A DNA stretch of 64,000 bases from Zhengella sp020637775 (GTDB lineage: Bacteria; Pseudomonadota; Alphaproteobacteria; Rhizobiales; Rhizobiaceae), in the NCBI RefSeq assembly GCF_041397485.1, contig NZ_JAWKWO010000001.1, forward strand, positions 248,001 through 312,000. The letters are read 5' to 3'. A program made the translations under genes and the position numbers. How positions within the stretch are numbered: position 1 is the first letter of the stretch; each line of letters begins with the position of its first letter. A model generated the notes under the pieces. The model was not told where the DNA came from. It saw only the letters and a list, made by a program, of their open reading frames with translations, and made no database searches. Positions 18,225 to 25,724 of the stretch are shown in pieces.

Positions 18225-18238
18225 TGACCGGTCGGTCA
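18225..18238. promoter_or_regulatory. TetR-type palindrome, site F (TetR 2 promoter)
   Basis: TGACC-GGTC-GGTCA is identical to site B. It overlaps the last codon of the upstream LysR gene. A further TGACCGGTC half-site occurs at 18203-18211. Confidence 0.6.
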
Positions 18239-19150
18239 AGGAAGCGCGCGGACCCGTCTTGCCCAACTGTCCGAGATAAAGTCGAGATAGAGCCGGAGCT
18301 TCAGCGGAACCTGCATCCCTTCGAGATAGGTGGCATAGATCCCCTCCTCGAACGTGGTGTTGGTGATGCGGTATTCCGGCAGGACCCGGCGCAGCCTGCC
18401 GGCGGCTAGGTCATCGGCCACCGTATAGTCATCCAGGAGAGCCAGCCCCTGTCCGGCCTTCGCCGCCTCCAGCAGCACCTGGCCATTGTTGGAAGCGAAA
18501 TTGGCAGGCACCTGCACTTCCTCCACCGCCCGCCCCTCCAGGAAGCGCCACGTCACCGGATCGCCGTTGATCCAGTAGACGAGGCAATTGTGCCGGCGGA
18601 TATCCTCCGGCACGTCCACCGGTGGCGCGCTGGCGAGATAATCCGGCGAGGCCACGATGATGCGCTGGCTGAGGAACAGGCGCTTGCGCATCAGCCCCGC
18701 CTCCTGCGGCGCGGCAATGCGGAAATCCAGATCATAGCCGTCCTCGCGCAGGCGCACGGGCTTTTCCGAGAGGTGCAATTCCACCGTCACATCGGGATAC
18801 TGGCGGGCAAAGTCCACCTGCAAGGGTGCCAGCACCGCCACGCCGAACATGGTGCGCGAGTGGACCCGGAGCACCCCTGTGGGCACCTGCTGCATGGCGC
18901 TCATGCCGGCATCGGCGGCATCGACGGAGGCCAGGATCATTTCCGCCTGACGGGCGTAGAGCTGCCCCGCCTCCGAAAGGACGAGGTTGCGCGTGGAGCG
19001 GTGAACCAGCGTGACGCCGAGCCGCTCCTCCAGTTCCGCGATCTGGCGCGACACGCTGGCCGGCGACAGGCCGAAGCGGCGGCCCGTTTGCGAGAAGCTT
19101 CCTGTCTCCGCCGTCGCCACCAGCAACGCCATTGCCCTGAGCTTGTCCAT
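18236..19150 (-). CDS. LysR family transcriptional regulator
   Basis: LTTR of 304 residues. An N-terminal winged helix-turn-helix (FSQTGRRFGLSPASVSRQIAELEERLG) is followed by a PBP2-type effector domain. It resembles the large group of LysR proteins with the RSTRNLVLSEAG segment. It is divergent from the luciferase-like monooxygenase gene, so that gene is its likely first target. The effector is unknown. Confidence 0.92.
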   Translation of the reverse strand: MDKLRAMALLVATAETGSFSQTGRRFGLSPASVSRQIAELEERLGVTLVHRSTRNLVLSEAGQLYARQAEMILASVDAADAGMSAMQQVPTGVLRVHSRTMFGVAVLAPLQVDFARQYPDVTVELHLSEKPVRLREDGYDLDFRIAAPQEAGLMRKRLFLSQRIIVASPDYLASAPPVDVPEDIRRHNCLVYWINGDPVTWRFLEGRAVEEVQVPANFASNNGQVLLEAAKAGQGLALLDDYTVADDLAAGRLRRVLPEYRITNTTFEEGIYATYLEGMQVPLKLRLYLDFISDSWARRVRALP

Positions 19151-19202
19151 CCCTCACCTTTGCAGTTTCTGAAAAGCTGATGCCCGGAATGCGCTTATTG
19201 TT

Positions 19203-19214
19203 ATCACAAATGAT
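19203..19214. promoter_or_regulatory. ATCACAAATGAT dyad in the LysR/monooxygenase gap
   Basis: This imperfect dyad shares TCACAAATG with the TTCAC-N4-GTGAA site at 21248. It lies 53 bases from the LysR start and 46 from the monooxygenase start, the classic place for an LTTR autoregulatory site. The match is short, so the call is tentative. Confidence 0.3.
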
Positions 19215-19219
19215 CGGAC

Positions 19220-19233
19220 TTACCATCCGGTCA
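19220..19233. promoter_or_regulatory. TetR-type palindrome, site G (monooxygenase promoter)
   Basis: TTACC-ATCC-GGTCA lies 27 bases before the start of the luciferase-like monooxygenase, close to the GGGAGGAAG ribosome site. It is followed by a repeat TCAGTCAG. Confidence 0.55.
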
Positions 19234-19259
19234 GTCAGTCTTTTTACGGGAGGAAGAAG

Positions 19260-20342
19260 ATGGAATTCGGCGTATTCCTTTTGGCCCAGCAGCGCAGCTA
19301 CGCGCAGTCGTCCCACGATGTCATCCGCGCCTCGATCGAGCAGACGGTTGCCGCCGAACAGGCCGGCTTCGACGCCGCCTGGTATGCCGAGCACCATTTC
19401 AACAATTATTCGCTATCGCCCTCGCCGCTGATGCTGTGCGCCCATGCGGCCGCGAAGACCTCGCGCATCCGCCTTGGACCCGCCGTCTGCGTGCTTCCGC
19501 TCTACCAGGCGCCGCGCTTCCTGGCAGAGGTCGCGCTTGTCGACACCCTGTCGAACGGACGTCTGCAACTGGGCATCGGATCGGGCTACCAGCAGTTCGA
19601 ATTCGAGCGGTTCAACACCGATCTCTCGGAAGCCGGCAAGATGTTCCAGGAATACATGGACGTCATCCCGATGGCGCTCACGCAGAAGTCCTTCGAATAT
19701 GAAGGCCGGTACCTGAAGATCCCGCAGACATCGCTGAACGTGCAATGCGTGCAGGATCCGATGCCGCCGATCTGGGTGACAACCGGAAATCCGCTGGTGC
19801 GCGCGCGCGCCATGCGCGAGGGCTACAACCTGTTCATCACGGCGCTTCTCGGCGGCCTCGACGCCATCCGCGTCCTGCGTTCCAGGATGGAAGAAGCCGC
19901 GGAAGCCGCCGGCACGAATATCGACGACACCAAGTTCGGCTTCCTGCGCTGCGGTTTCGCCAGCGAGAACAAGGCCGACATCGACGCCTATCTCGACAGC
20001 GCCCGCTTTGCCCGCCGCCTTTCCGAAAGCCTGCGCGACCGGCGCCAGGAAACCGATGACGGCTACCTGATGCAGGAAGTGCCGCTGCAACAGGAAATGA
20101 CACTGGACGAAATGCGCGCCAACCTGCCGGTAGGCAGCGTCAACCAGGTGATCGACCGCATGCTGGAAGAGATCGAGATCCTGAAGCCGCGCCATATCGC
20201 GCTCCAGACGCAGCTTGGCGACTGCGACCAGACCACGATGCTCAAGCAGATCGAAGTCTGGGGCGACAAGATCATTCCGGCCATCCGCAAGGCGCTGGGC
20301 AGCGATGCCGGCAGCAGCGCGAAGCAATACGCGACGGCCTGA
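19260..20342 (+). CDS. Luciferase-like flavin-dependent monooxygenase
   Basis: Two-component monooxygenase of the bacterial luciferase superfamily, 360 residues, using reduced FMN from a separate reductase. The N-terminus MEFGVFLLAQQ and the AWYAEHHFNNY segment are typical. LGIGSGYQQFEFERF marks the FMN-binding barrel. The family includes type II Baeyer-Villiger and alkanesulfonate monooxygenases; the reaction here is unknown. The flavin reductase follows after three bases, giving a complete system. Confidence 0.9.
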   Translation: MEFGVFLLAQQRSYAQSSHDVIRASIEQTVAAEQAGFDAAWYAEHHFNNYSLSPSPLMLCAHAAAKTSRIRLGPAVCVLPLYQAPRFLAEVALVDTLSNGRLQLGIGSGYQQFEFERFNTDLSEAGKMFQEYMDVIPMALTQKSFEYEGRYLKIPQTSLNVQCVQDPMPPIWVTTGNPLVRARAMREGYNLFITALLGGLDAIRVLRSRMEEAAEAAGTNIDDTKFGFLRCGFASENKADIDAYLDSARFARRLSESLRDRRQETDDGYLMQEVPLQQEMTLDEMRANLPVGSVNQVIDRMLEEIEILKPRHIALQTQLGDCDQTTMLKQIEVWGDKIIPAIRKALGSDAGSSAKQYATA

Positions 20343-20345
20343 ACC

Positions 20346-21158
20346 ATGCGGATCGTCATCGCCGAATCCGGTCCGCCGCGCCTCGAAGACGCTTGCGACT
20401 TCCAGCACTTCTCCATCCTCATGGACGAGGCTTTCCGCAATATGCCCGGTGCCGCGCTGCGCGGCATCGGCAGGCTTTCCTGCGACGGCCATGCCTGGGT
20501 GCGGCCCGATTGCCTGCGCGCCCTTCTGCCGGTGGACCTGCCGGCCGACTGGGAAACGGGCTTTGCCCGGATGAGCGAGTTTGCCCGGTCCCGCGGCTGG
20601 ATCGGCGAAGGCGGGGCCATCCGCGCGCATATCGAATTCCGCGACCATGCGGAATCGGTCTCGAATGCCGCCTTCCGCGATGCCATGCGCAAGTTCGCCT
20701 CCGGCGTCTGTGTCGTGGCGGCGGGCACGGGCGAAGAGCGGCGCGGCATGACCGTCTCGGCCTTCTCCTCGGTATCGGCCGAGCCGCCGATGATCCTTGT
20801 CTGCATCAACAAGGCTTCGGCCAGCCACGACGCGATCGTCAATGCGGAGCGCTTCTCGGTGAACATCCTGGGCGCGGAACAGGACGGCATTGCGCGCACC
20901 TTCGCCGGCATGAACGGCTTGACCGGGGCCCAGCGTTTCACCCATGGCGCATGGCAGGAAACGGCTGCCGTGCCGACCCTGGCCGACGCCTTGCAGAGCC
21001 TCGTCTGCCGTCCTGCGATCCGCGAGCGCGCAGGTTCGCATACGGTGCTGATCGGCCAGGTGATCTCGGCCAGCCAGGCACTGGAGGACCGCATGCCGCT
21101 CATCAACTATTGCGGCACGCTGCGCGGCCTTTGCGGCGGGCTGGAAAAGGCGGCCTGA
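20346..21158 (+). CDS. Flavin reductase with an extra N-terminal domain
   Basis: Residues about 110-265 form a flavin reductase-like (FMN-binding split barrel) domain, from FRDAMRKFASGVCVVAAGT through AFSSVSAEPPMILVCIN, which supplies reduced flavin to the monooxygenase before it. The first 100 or so residues are an added domain I do not recognise, containing DACDFQHFSILMDEAFR. The 270-residue length compares with about 165 for ordinary members. A terminator follows, so this pair is its own transcription unit. Confidence 0.88.
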   Translation: MRIVIAESGPPRLEDACDFQHFSILMDEAFRNMPGAALRGIGRLSCDGHAWVRPDCLRALLPVDLPADWETGFARMSEFARSRGWIGEGGAIRAHIEFRDHAESVSNAAFRDAMRKFASGVCVVAAGTGEERRGMTVSAFSSVSAEPPMILVCINKASASHDAIVNAERFSVNILGAEQDGIARTFAGMNGLTGAQRFTHGAWQETAAVPTLADALQSLVCRPAIRERAGSHTVLIGQVISASQALEDRMPLINYCGTLRGLCGGLEKAA

Positions 21159-21184
21159 ACACCGGCCCGGACCCGGCAGGAATG

Positions 21185-21212
21185 AACCGGCGCAGGATGC
21201 GCGCCGGTTTTT
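21185..21212 (+). terminator. Rho-independent terminator after the flavin reductase
   Basis: A 9-base stem, AACCGGCGC/GCGCCGGTT, with a 7-base loop is followed by TTT. It separates the monooxygenase pair from the next gene. Confidence 0.8.
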
Positions 21213-21247
21213 CCCGTCGCGCGCCGGGGCTTCGCAAGGTCTGCCAA

Positions 21248-21261
21248 TTCACAAATGTAAA
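21248..21261. promoter_or_regulatory. TTCAC-N4-GTGAA-type palindrome (Baeyer-Villiger gene promoter)
   Basis: TTCAC-AAAT-GTAAA differs from the perfect dyad at one position. It lies 97 bases upstream of the start codon. I found no TNACC-N4-GGTNA partner in this gap. Confidence 0.4.
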
Positions 21262-21357
21262 ACTGCCCTTCAGTGGGCTGACGGCGCTTGAACGACATCC
21301 GTCCGGCGCATTTACTTGATCCAAAGACAGCGCTTCTGCTGAACCGGGAGGAAAGCC

Positions 21358-23010
21358 ATGAGCACCAACCAGACGGCCACACCGGCCGAGGGCCAAGCCA
21401 CGCGTGTCGACGTTCTCGTCGTCGGAGCCGGTTTCGGCGGCATGTACGCGCTCTACAAGTTCCGCGGCATGGGCCTGAAAACCGTCGGCATCGAGGCTGG
21501 CGACGACGTGGGCGGGGTCTGGTACTGGAACCGCTATCCGGGCGCGCGCTGCGACCTGATGAGCATCGACTACAGCTACGGGTTCTCCGACGAGATCCAG
21601 CAGGAATGGACGTGGTCGGAACAGTTCGCCGCGCAGCCGGAAATCCTGGCCTATGCCAATTTCGTCGCCGACCGGCTCGACCTGCGCAAGGACTTCAAGT
21701 TCAACACGCGGGTGACGAGCGCGCGCTGGGACGAGGAGCAGAACGTCTGGCGTGCCACGACCGATGCGGGCGAAGTGCTGGAAGCGCCCTATTGCGTGAT
21801 GGCGACAGGTCCGCTGTCGATCCCCAAGGATCCCGACATTCCCGGCATTGAAAGGTTCAAGGGCGAGTTGCTGCGGGCCCAGAAATGGCCGCACACGCCG
21901 GTGAGCTATGCCGGCAAGCGCGTCGGCGTGATCGGCACCGGGTCGACCGGCATCCAGATCATCCAGGAAATCGGACCGCAGGCGGGTGAACTGTTCGTCT
22001 TCCAGCGCACGCCCAGCTTCACCCTGCCGATGCGCAACCATGACCTCGATGCCGACTACGTGGCCGAGATGAAGCACCACTACCCGGCCATCCGCGAAGC
22101 CTGCCGCAACAACCCGACCGGCGGCGCGCGGCCGATTTCCACGCGGCCCTTCTTCAGCCTGCCGCCGACGCAGCGCCGCCAGCTCATGGAGCAGGCCTGG
22201 ATCAATGGCGGCCATACGTTCCTCGGCATCTTCTCCGACCTGATGCTGAACCAGGATGCCAATGACGAGGTGGCCGACTTCGTGCGCGAGAAGATCGGCG
22301 AGATCGTCAAGGACGCGAAGACCGCGGAGGCGCTCAAGCCGCGCGGCTATCCCATCTTCGCGCGCCGGCCCTGCCTCGACACGTCCTATTACGAGACCTA
22401 CAACCGCGAGAACGTCCACCTGGTCGACTGCAAGAACGATCCGATCGTCGAGATCACCGAAAAGGGCATTCGCACCCAATCCGGCGAGACCGAACTCGAC
22501 ATGCTGATCTTCGCCACCGGCTATGACGCGCTGACAGGCGCGCTGCTGGCCTTCGACGTCACGGGGCGCGACGGCATTTCGCTGAAGGACAAGTGGAAGG
22601 ATGGCCCGACATCGCTTTACGGCATGATGCTCAACGGTTTCCCGAACCTGTTTGCCGTGAGCGGTCCCAACGGCCCGGCGGCGCTGGCCAACCTGATCAC
22701 CATTGCCGAGCATGACGTGGACTGGATCGCGGACATGATCACGCATATGGACCGCGCGGGCGTGAAGTCGGTCGAGCCGACGCAGCAGGCGGAAGATGCC
22801 TGGATGAAACTGGTCGCCCAGCTTGCCGAGCATTCGCTGATCCGCAAGGCAAACACCTGGTGGGTCGGCGCCAACGTCAAGGGCAAGCCACAGGGCCTGA
22901 CCATGTTCGTCGGCGGTTTCAACAAGTATCGCGACCATTGCCTGAAGGCGAAGCAGGACGGCTATGCCGACTTCGTCTTCGACCGCGAAAAGCAATCCGC
23001 CGCCGCCTGA
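21358..23010 (+). CDS. Baeyer-Villiger-type flavin monooxygenase
   Basis: NADPH-dependent FAD monooxygenase of 550 residues, similar along its length to cyclohexanone/phenylacetone monooxygenases, which turn ketones into esters or lactones. It has GAGFGG for FAD near residue 23, GTGSTG for NADPH near 197, GVWYWNRYPGARCD, and the RRPCLDTSYYETYNREN region that carries the catalytic Arg. In the fingerprint FxGxxxHxxxWP the His is Arg: the sequence reads FKGELLRAQKWP (near residue 167). GGGAGGAAAG precedes the ATG. Its place beside SDRs fits oxidation of an alicyclic ketone (inference). Confidence 0.92.
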   Translation: MSTNQTATPAEGQATRVDVLVVGAGFGGMYALYKFRGMGLKTVGIEAGDDVGGVWYWNRYPGARCDLMSIDYSYGFSDEIQQEWTWSEQFAAQPEILAYANFVADRLDLRKDFKFNTRVTSARWDEEQNVWRATTDAGEVLEAPYCVMATGPLSIPKDPDIPGIERFKGELLRAQKWPHTPVSYAGKRVGVIGTGSTGIQIIQEIGPQAGELFVFQRTPSFTLPMRNHDLDADYVAEMKHHYPAIREACRNNPTGGARPISTRPFFSLPPTQRRQLMEQAWINGGHTFLGIFSDLMLNQDANDEVADFVREKIGEIVKDAKTAEALKPRGYPIFARRPCLDTSYYETYNRENVHLVDCKNDPIVEITEKGIRTQSGETELDMLIFATGYDALTGALLAFDVTGRDGISLKDKWKDGPTSLYGMMLNGFPNLFAVSGPNGPAALANLITIAEHDVDWIADMITHMDRAGVKSVEPTQQAEDAWMKLVAQLAEHSLIRKANTWWVGANVKGKPQGLTMFVGGFNKYRDHCLKAKQDGYADFVFDREKQSAAA

Positions 23011-23044
23011 GCGGCGGTTCTGGCCGCCGCCGCCTGAGCGGCGG
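22997..23044 (+). repeat. Duplicated GC hairpin at the 3' end of the monooxygenase gene
   Basis: Two identical 21-base copies (22997-23017 and 23024-23044) are separated by six bases, giving a 27-base period. Each copy contains the stem CCGCCGC/GCGGCGG around CTGA, and the first copy holds the gene's stop codon. A third, different hairpin (CCGCCGGC/GCCGGCGG) follows at 23051-23081. There is no T run. It may act as an RNA end-stabiliser or a factor-dependent terminator in this convergent gap. Confidence 0.7.
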
Positions 23045-23108
23045 GTCGGGCCGCCGGCATCCGCTTGTGGCGGGCCGGCGGCACGTGTTCAGCACGTCTG
23101 GAAATGCC

Positions 23109-24299
23109 CTATTTCGCGCCCAGGCGCGGACGATCCCAGGCGGAAGCGCTGGGCCGGTCTGCCTGGCTGCTGCTGCCGGCAGGCCGGCTTGTCGGATGCG
23201 CCAGCGTGTAACCGGTCCAGTTGTTGGGACGCGCGCGCAGATATTGCGGCGGGTAGTCGAGATCGGCGCCCAGTTCGGCGGCCGCATGCCAGCCCCAGCG
23301 CGGATCATCCAGCATGGCGCGGGCGAGCGCCACGCAATCGGCCTGCCCGGATGCCACGATCTCCTCGGCCTGTCGCGCATCGACAATGAAGCCCACGGCC
23401 ATGGCCTGCAATCCGGTCTCGGCCTTCACGCGGGCGGCGAAGGGCACCTGATGACCCGGTGCTGCCGGCGGGATGACCGCATCGGGCACCAGATTGCCCG
23501 CCGACATGACGGCATAGTCCACGCCTTCGGCCTCCAGTGCCCGGGCAAAGGCGAGCGCATCATCCGGCGTCGCGCCATCGGGATGCCAGTCGGTGCTGTT
23601 GACACGCACGCCAAGCGCGACCTTTCCGTCAGCCGCGTCCCGGACGGCGCGGACCACCTCCAGCGGAAAACGCATCCGGTTCGCGAGGCTGCCGCCATAG
23701 GCATCCGTGCGGCGGTTGGTGAGCGGCGACAGGAAGCAGTGCAGCAGGTATCCATGCGCGGCATGCACCTCGATGAGATCGAACCCGGCACGCACGGCCC
23801 GCCGCGCCGCATCGGCGAAGGCGTCCACGATGGCTGCGATGCCGTCCACCGTCAGTTCCGCGGGCACGGCCCAATTTTCGTTGTAGGCAAGCGCGGATGG
23901 CGAACAGGTCTGCCATGCCCCTTCTTCCGGCGGCAGGGATTCACCTTTCCAGCGATCCCTGATGGAGCGGGCTGAGCCGCGCCGCCCGGCATGGCCAAGC
24001 TGGATCCCGATCCTGGCGCGCGACAGGTTCCGCACCTCGCGAACGATGGCTGTCAGCGCCGCCTCCTGCTCATCGGAATACAGGCCGAGGCAGCCGTGGG
24101 TGATGCGCCCGCGCGCTTCCACCGCGGTGGCTTCCAGGATGACGAGACCGGCACCCGACATCATGAGATTGCCGATGTGGATCAGGTGCCAGGGTTGCGC
24201 CATCCCGTCGACGGCGCTGTACTGGCACATGGGCGAGACCACGATCCGGTTCTCCAGTTCCAGCGGTCCCAGTTGCAGCGGTGAAAACAGTGCGCTCAT
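23109..24299 (-). CDS. Old Yellow Enzyme family NADH:flavin oxidoreductase
   Basis: FMN-dependent ene-reductase of 396 residues, similar to YqjM/XenA-type enzymes. It opens with LFSPLQLGPLELENRIVVSPM and CQYSA. The active-site segments IQLGHAGRRGS and FDLIEVHAAHGYLLHCFLSP give the His pair and FMN contacts. A further 35 C-terminal residues are polar and look disordered. GGGAGG precedes ATG 24299. It probably reduces an activated C=C bond, for example an enone or dienoyl-CoA. It is convergent with the Baeyer-Villiger gene and divergent from chrA. Confidence 0.92.
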   Translation of the reverse strand: MSALFSPLQLGPLELENRIVVSPMCQYSAVDGMAQPWHLIHIGNLMMSGAGLVILEATAVEARGRITHGCLGLYSDEQEAALTAIVREVRNLSRARIGIQLGHAGRRGSARSIRDRWKGESLPPEEGAWQTCSPSALAYNENWAVPAELTVDGIAAIVDAFADAARRAVRAGFDLIEVHAAHGYLLHCFLSPLTNRRTDAYGGSLANRMRFPLEVVRAVRDAADGKVALGVRVNSTDWHPDGATPDDALAFARALEAEGVDYAVMSAGNLVPDAVIPPAAPGHQVPFAARVKAETGLQAMAVGFIVDARQAEEIVASGQADCVALARAMLDDPRWGWHAAAELGADLDYPPQYLRARPNNWTGYTLAHPTSRPAGSSSQADRPSASAWDRPRLGAK

Positions 24300-24388
24300 G
24301 ACATCCTCCCGATTGCCGCCCGGCTTCAGGGGCAATAGTGAAGGAAGCCCGGCGCCTTTGCGAAGGGCCAGCAGGCAAATGCGCGAAG

Positions 24389-24402
24389 TTCATGGATGTG
24401 AA
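24389..24402. promoter_or_regulatory. TTCAC-N4-GTGAA-type palindrome between OYE and chrA
   Basis: TTCAT-GGAT-GTGAA has one mismatch. It is 90 bases from the OYE start and 93 from the chrA start. A separate dyad, GTGAC-AGG-GTCAC, lies right beside it at 24407-24419. Confidence 0.4.
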
Positions 24403-24494
24403 TTGCGTGACAGGGTCACAGGCTTCTTCACACGCGTGACATCGCAACCGGCCATCCGGACCCGGAGGCGCGGGAAACGGCACATAGCAGAACC

Positions 24495-25712
24495 ATGAAG
24501 TGGGAAAAAGCAGCGGACAGGACAGCGAAGGCGGGGTCGGCTGGCGAGGTTTTCCTGGCCTTCCTGAAACTCGGGCTGACATCGTTTGGCGGGCCGATTG
24601 CCCATCTGGGCTATTTCCGGGACGAGCTGGTGATCCGGCGCAGGTGGATCGACGAGGCCGGTTATGCCGATCTCGTCGCGCTGTGCCAGTTCCTGCCCGG
24701 CCCTGCCTCCAGCCAGGTTGGCTTCGCACTCGGCCTGTTGCGCGGTGGCCTGGCCGGAGCGCTCGCCGCCTTCACGGCATTCACCCTGCCCTCGGCGGTT
24801 CTTCTCGTCGTCTTTGCCATGGGTGCCACCGCCTTCGGCGGGCCCGTCGGCGGCGGCTTGCTGCATGGCTTGAAGCTGGTTGCCGTCGCCGTGGTCGCGC
24901 AGGCCGTCTGGGGCATGGCGCGCAGTCTCACGCCGGACCGCGAGCGGGCCAGCATTGCCCTGGCCGCGGTACTGATCGTGGTTTTCAGCGGCAGCGCGGC
25001 CGGCCAGATGACGGCCATCGCCCTTGGCGGCATCGCAGGGCTCGTGCTGTGCCGAACGGACTGCACGGGCCCGGCGCCGCGGCTGGCATTCCGCCTGCCC
25101 CGTGGCACGGGCTTCATGTGCCTTACGCTCTTTCTGGTGCTGCTGGCCTGCCTGCCGCTGGCAAGCGCGGCAAGCGGCTGGCAGGGCCTGGCACTGTTCG
25201 ATGCTTTCTACCGCGCGGGCGCGCTGGTGTTCGGTGGCGGGCATGTCGTCCTGCCCTTGCTGGAGGCGGAGGTCGTGGCGCCGGGATGGGTGTCGGAGAG
25301 CACCTTTCTGGCCGGCTATGGCGCGGCGCAGGCCGTGCCCGGCCCCTTGTTCACCTTCGCCGCCTATCTTGGCGCGGTCACGGGCCCTGACCCGTCCGGT
25401 GTGGCGGGTGCGGCCATCGCGCTGGCGGCCATCTTTCTGCCGGGCTTCCTGCTGCTTCTCGGCATGTTGCCCTTCTGGGACCGGTTTCGCGCCATGCCTG
25501 CCGCGCAAGCCGCGATGCGCGGCGCCAATGCCGCCGTGGTCGGCATCCTGGCGGCGGCGCTGCACGATCCGGTCTGGACGAGCGCCATCCTCTCTCCGGG
25601 CGATTTCGCGCTGGCGCTTGCAGGCTTCGTCCTGCTTGCTGCCTGGAAGGCGCCGCCCTGGGCCGTCGTGCTGCTTCTGGCCATTGGCGGCGCGGGCCTT
25701 GCCTCGGCCTGA
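24495..25712 (+). CDS. chrA: Chromate transporter, two-domain CHR family
   Basis: Membrane protein of 405 residues made of two homologous CHR halves, each with about six helices. The half signatures are visible as LGLTSFGGPIAHLGYFRDE...LCQFLPGPASSQVGF in the first and GALVFGGGHVVLPLLEAEV...FLAGYGAAQAVPGPLFTFAAYLG in the second. ChrA proteins export chromate, and some may move other oxyanions such as sulfate. No chrB regulator is adjacent. Being beside a sulfatase island, sulfate or oxyanion handling is possible but unproven. Confidence 0.92.
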   Translation: MKWEKAADRTAKAGSAGEVFLAFLKLGLTSFGGPIAHLGYFRDELVIRRRWIDEAGYADLVALCQFLPGPASSQVGFALGLLRGGLAGALAAFTAFTLPSAVLLVVFAMGATAFGGPVGGGLLHGLKLVAVAVVAQAVWGMARSLTPDRERASIALAAVLIVVFSGSAAGQMTAIALGGIAGLVLCRTDCTGPAPRLAFRLPRGTGFMCLTLFLVLLACLPLASAASGWQGLALFDAFYRAGALVFGGGHVVLPLLEAEVVAPGWVSESTFLAGYGAAQAVPGPLFTFAAYLGAVTGPDPSGVAGAAIALAAIFLPGFLLLLGMLPFWDRFRAMPAAQAAMRGANAAVVGILAAALHDPVWTSAILSPGDFALALAGFVLLAAWKAPPWAVVLLLAIGGAGLASA

Positions 25713-25724
25713 AGCCGCCGTGCC

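Noticed and set aside
24407..24419. GTGAC-AGG-GTCAC dyad as a TNACC-type site
   Set aside because: The arms are GTGAC/GTCAC with a 3-base spacer, so it does not match the TNACC-N4-GGTNA pattern. It is kept only as a note beside the TTCAC-type site.
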